Positions 62,890-64,000 of a stretch of 64,000 nucleotides of DNA are shown here, piece by piece. This stretch comes from Mytilisepta virgata (Eukaryota; Mollusca; Bivalvia; Mytilida; Mytilidae): positions 34,736,150-34,800,149 of the forward strand of contig CM051514.1 in NCBI GenBank assembly GCA_028015205.1, in the 5' to 3' direction. Positions within the stretch are counted from its first letter, which is position 1. Every line of letters begins with the position of its first letter. Position numbers and translations under genes: made by a program. Below the pieces are notes generated by a model. That model was not told the origin of the DNA. It saw only the letters and a program-made list of their open reading frames with translations, and did not search any database.

Positions 62890-64000
62890 TTTTCGGGTTT
62901 TTTGTCAATAAGACAATATCCCATAGGATTGAAATGAGAAAGACTAAAGAAGCGCGTCAATAATACAATATCCCGTAGGATTGAACATGAGAAAGGCTTA
63001 AGAAGGTGTGTCAGTAAGACAATATCCGATAGGACTGAACATAAGAAAGGCTAAATAACATGTGTTAATAAGACAACATCCCATAGGATTGAACATGAGA
63101 ATGGCTTAAGAAGGTGTGTCAATAAGACAATATCCCGTAGGATTGAACATGAGAAAGGCTTAAGAAGGTGTGTCAATAAGACAATATCCCGTAGGATTGA
63201 ACATGAGAAAGGCTTAAGAACGTGTGTCAATAATACAATATCCCACAGGATTAAACATGAGAAAGGCTTATGAAGGTGTGTCAATAAGACAATATCCCGT
63301 AGGACTGAACATGAGAAAGGCTAAAAAACGTGTGTCAATAAGACAATGTCCCATAGGATTGAACATGAGAAAGGCTTAAGAAGGTGTGTCAATAAAACAA
63401 TATCCCGTAGTATTGAACATGAGAAAGGCTTAAGAAGGTGTGTCAATAAGACAACATCCCATAGGATTGAACATGAGAAAGGCTAAAGAACGTGTGTCAA
63501 TAATACAATATCCCATAGGATTGAACATGAGAAAGGCTTAAGAAGGTGTGTCAATAATACAATATCCCGTAGGATTGAACATGAGAAAGGCTTAAGACGC
63601 GCGTCAATAATACAATATCCCGTAGGATTGAACATGAGAAAGGCTTAAGACACGCGTCAATAATACAATATCCCATAGGATTGAACATGAGAAAGGCTAA
63701 AGACGCGCGTCAATAATACAATATCCCGAAGGCTTGAACATCAGAAAGGCTTAAGAACGTGTGTCAATAAGACAATATCCTGTAGGATTGAACATAAGAA
63801 AGGCTTAAGAAGGTGTGTCAGTAAGACAATATTCCGTAGGATTGAACATGAGAAAGGCTAAAGAACGTGTGTTAATATTACAATATCCCGTAGGATTGAA
63901 CATGAGAAAGGCTTAAGAAGGTGTGTCAGTAAGACAATATTCCGTAGGATTGAACATGAGAAAGGCTAAAGAACGTGTGTAAATATTACAATATCCCGTA
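62890..64000. repeat. 54-bp tandem satellite, about 20 units, runs off the window
   Basis: Unit 'caataagacaatatcccgta' + 'ggattgaacatgagaaaggc' + 'ttaagaaggtgtgt'. Units vary at the 'aagaa[g/c]gtgtgt' versus 'aagacgcgcgt' and 'aagaca'/'aataca' positions, so sub-variants alternate. 54 is a multiple of three, which gives a long open frame on the minus strand (63051-63284) by repetition. The end of the array is not in the window. Confidence 0.9.

Noticed and set aside
62890..64000. Regular repeats as a CRISPR array
   Set aside because: Units are contiguous 54-bp tandem repeats without distinct spacers, in a eukaryotic context with no cas genes.

Overview
The window reads as nuclear DNA of a bivalve mollusc, most likely a mussel. 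It is AT-rich, with short phase-1 exons in long introns, a RING-less B-box/coiled-coil (TRIM-like) gene of the type that is very numerous in bivalves, and many transposon families (a LINE, a DIRS-type tyrosine-recombinase retrotransposon, tRNA-derived SINEs, fold-back elements and minisatellites). The species is inferred from style only; no database was searched. There are no bacterial operons, no CRISPR array and no functional RNA gene that I can support.

Three protein-coding genes can be built, all on the + strand. Genes 1 and 2 (3745-12474 and 18274-47092) are tandem paralogues that I assembled exon by exon from splice signals, reading phase and mutual similarity. Both encode a signal peptide, a C-type-lectin-like domain (CTLD), a PAN/apple-like domain, a 21-residue conserved segment, a short linker, a CSCPC motif, a helical stretch, a single transmembrane helix and a very short tail. 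The models have 8 exons (376 aa) and 10 exons (401 aa). Every exon junction has matching phase, and three exons have identical length in both genes (48, 63 and 290 nt). A third, isolated signal-peptide exon (13829-13874) lies between them and is either an alternative first exon of gene 2 or the relic of a lost middle gene. Gene 3 (54650-56323) is a single-coding-exon B-box protein with a C-terminal beta-propeller-like region.

The size of gene 2 comes from its introns. Intron 3 (20836-32114) holds a decayed, reverse-oriented LINE whose reverse-transcriptase gene was broken by another repeat and then amplified into a tandem array of about 868-bp units (22178-25540), followed by fold-backs and minisatellites. 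Intron 5 (33216-43422) holds a SINE, a degenerate tandem array and a nearly intact DIRS-like retrotransposon (36569-41550) with perfect 37-bp inverted ends, placed directly against a near-perfect palindrome. Introns 6 to 8 belong to a local tandem duplication that copied a 36-nt linker exon three times. Gene 1 introns carry a perfect-ended palindromic element, a copy of the repeat found inside the LINE, and a run of about 150-bp degenerate repeats.

Downstream of gene 3 the window is almost wholly dispersed repeats, including two copies of a family that starts with a hairpin, ending in a 54-bp satellite (about 62890-64000) that runs off the window.

The most interesting biology is the pair of membrane-anchored lectin/apple genes with a shared, unnamed membrane-proximal module. 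They look like cell-surface recognition or adhesion receptors; that function is inference.
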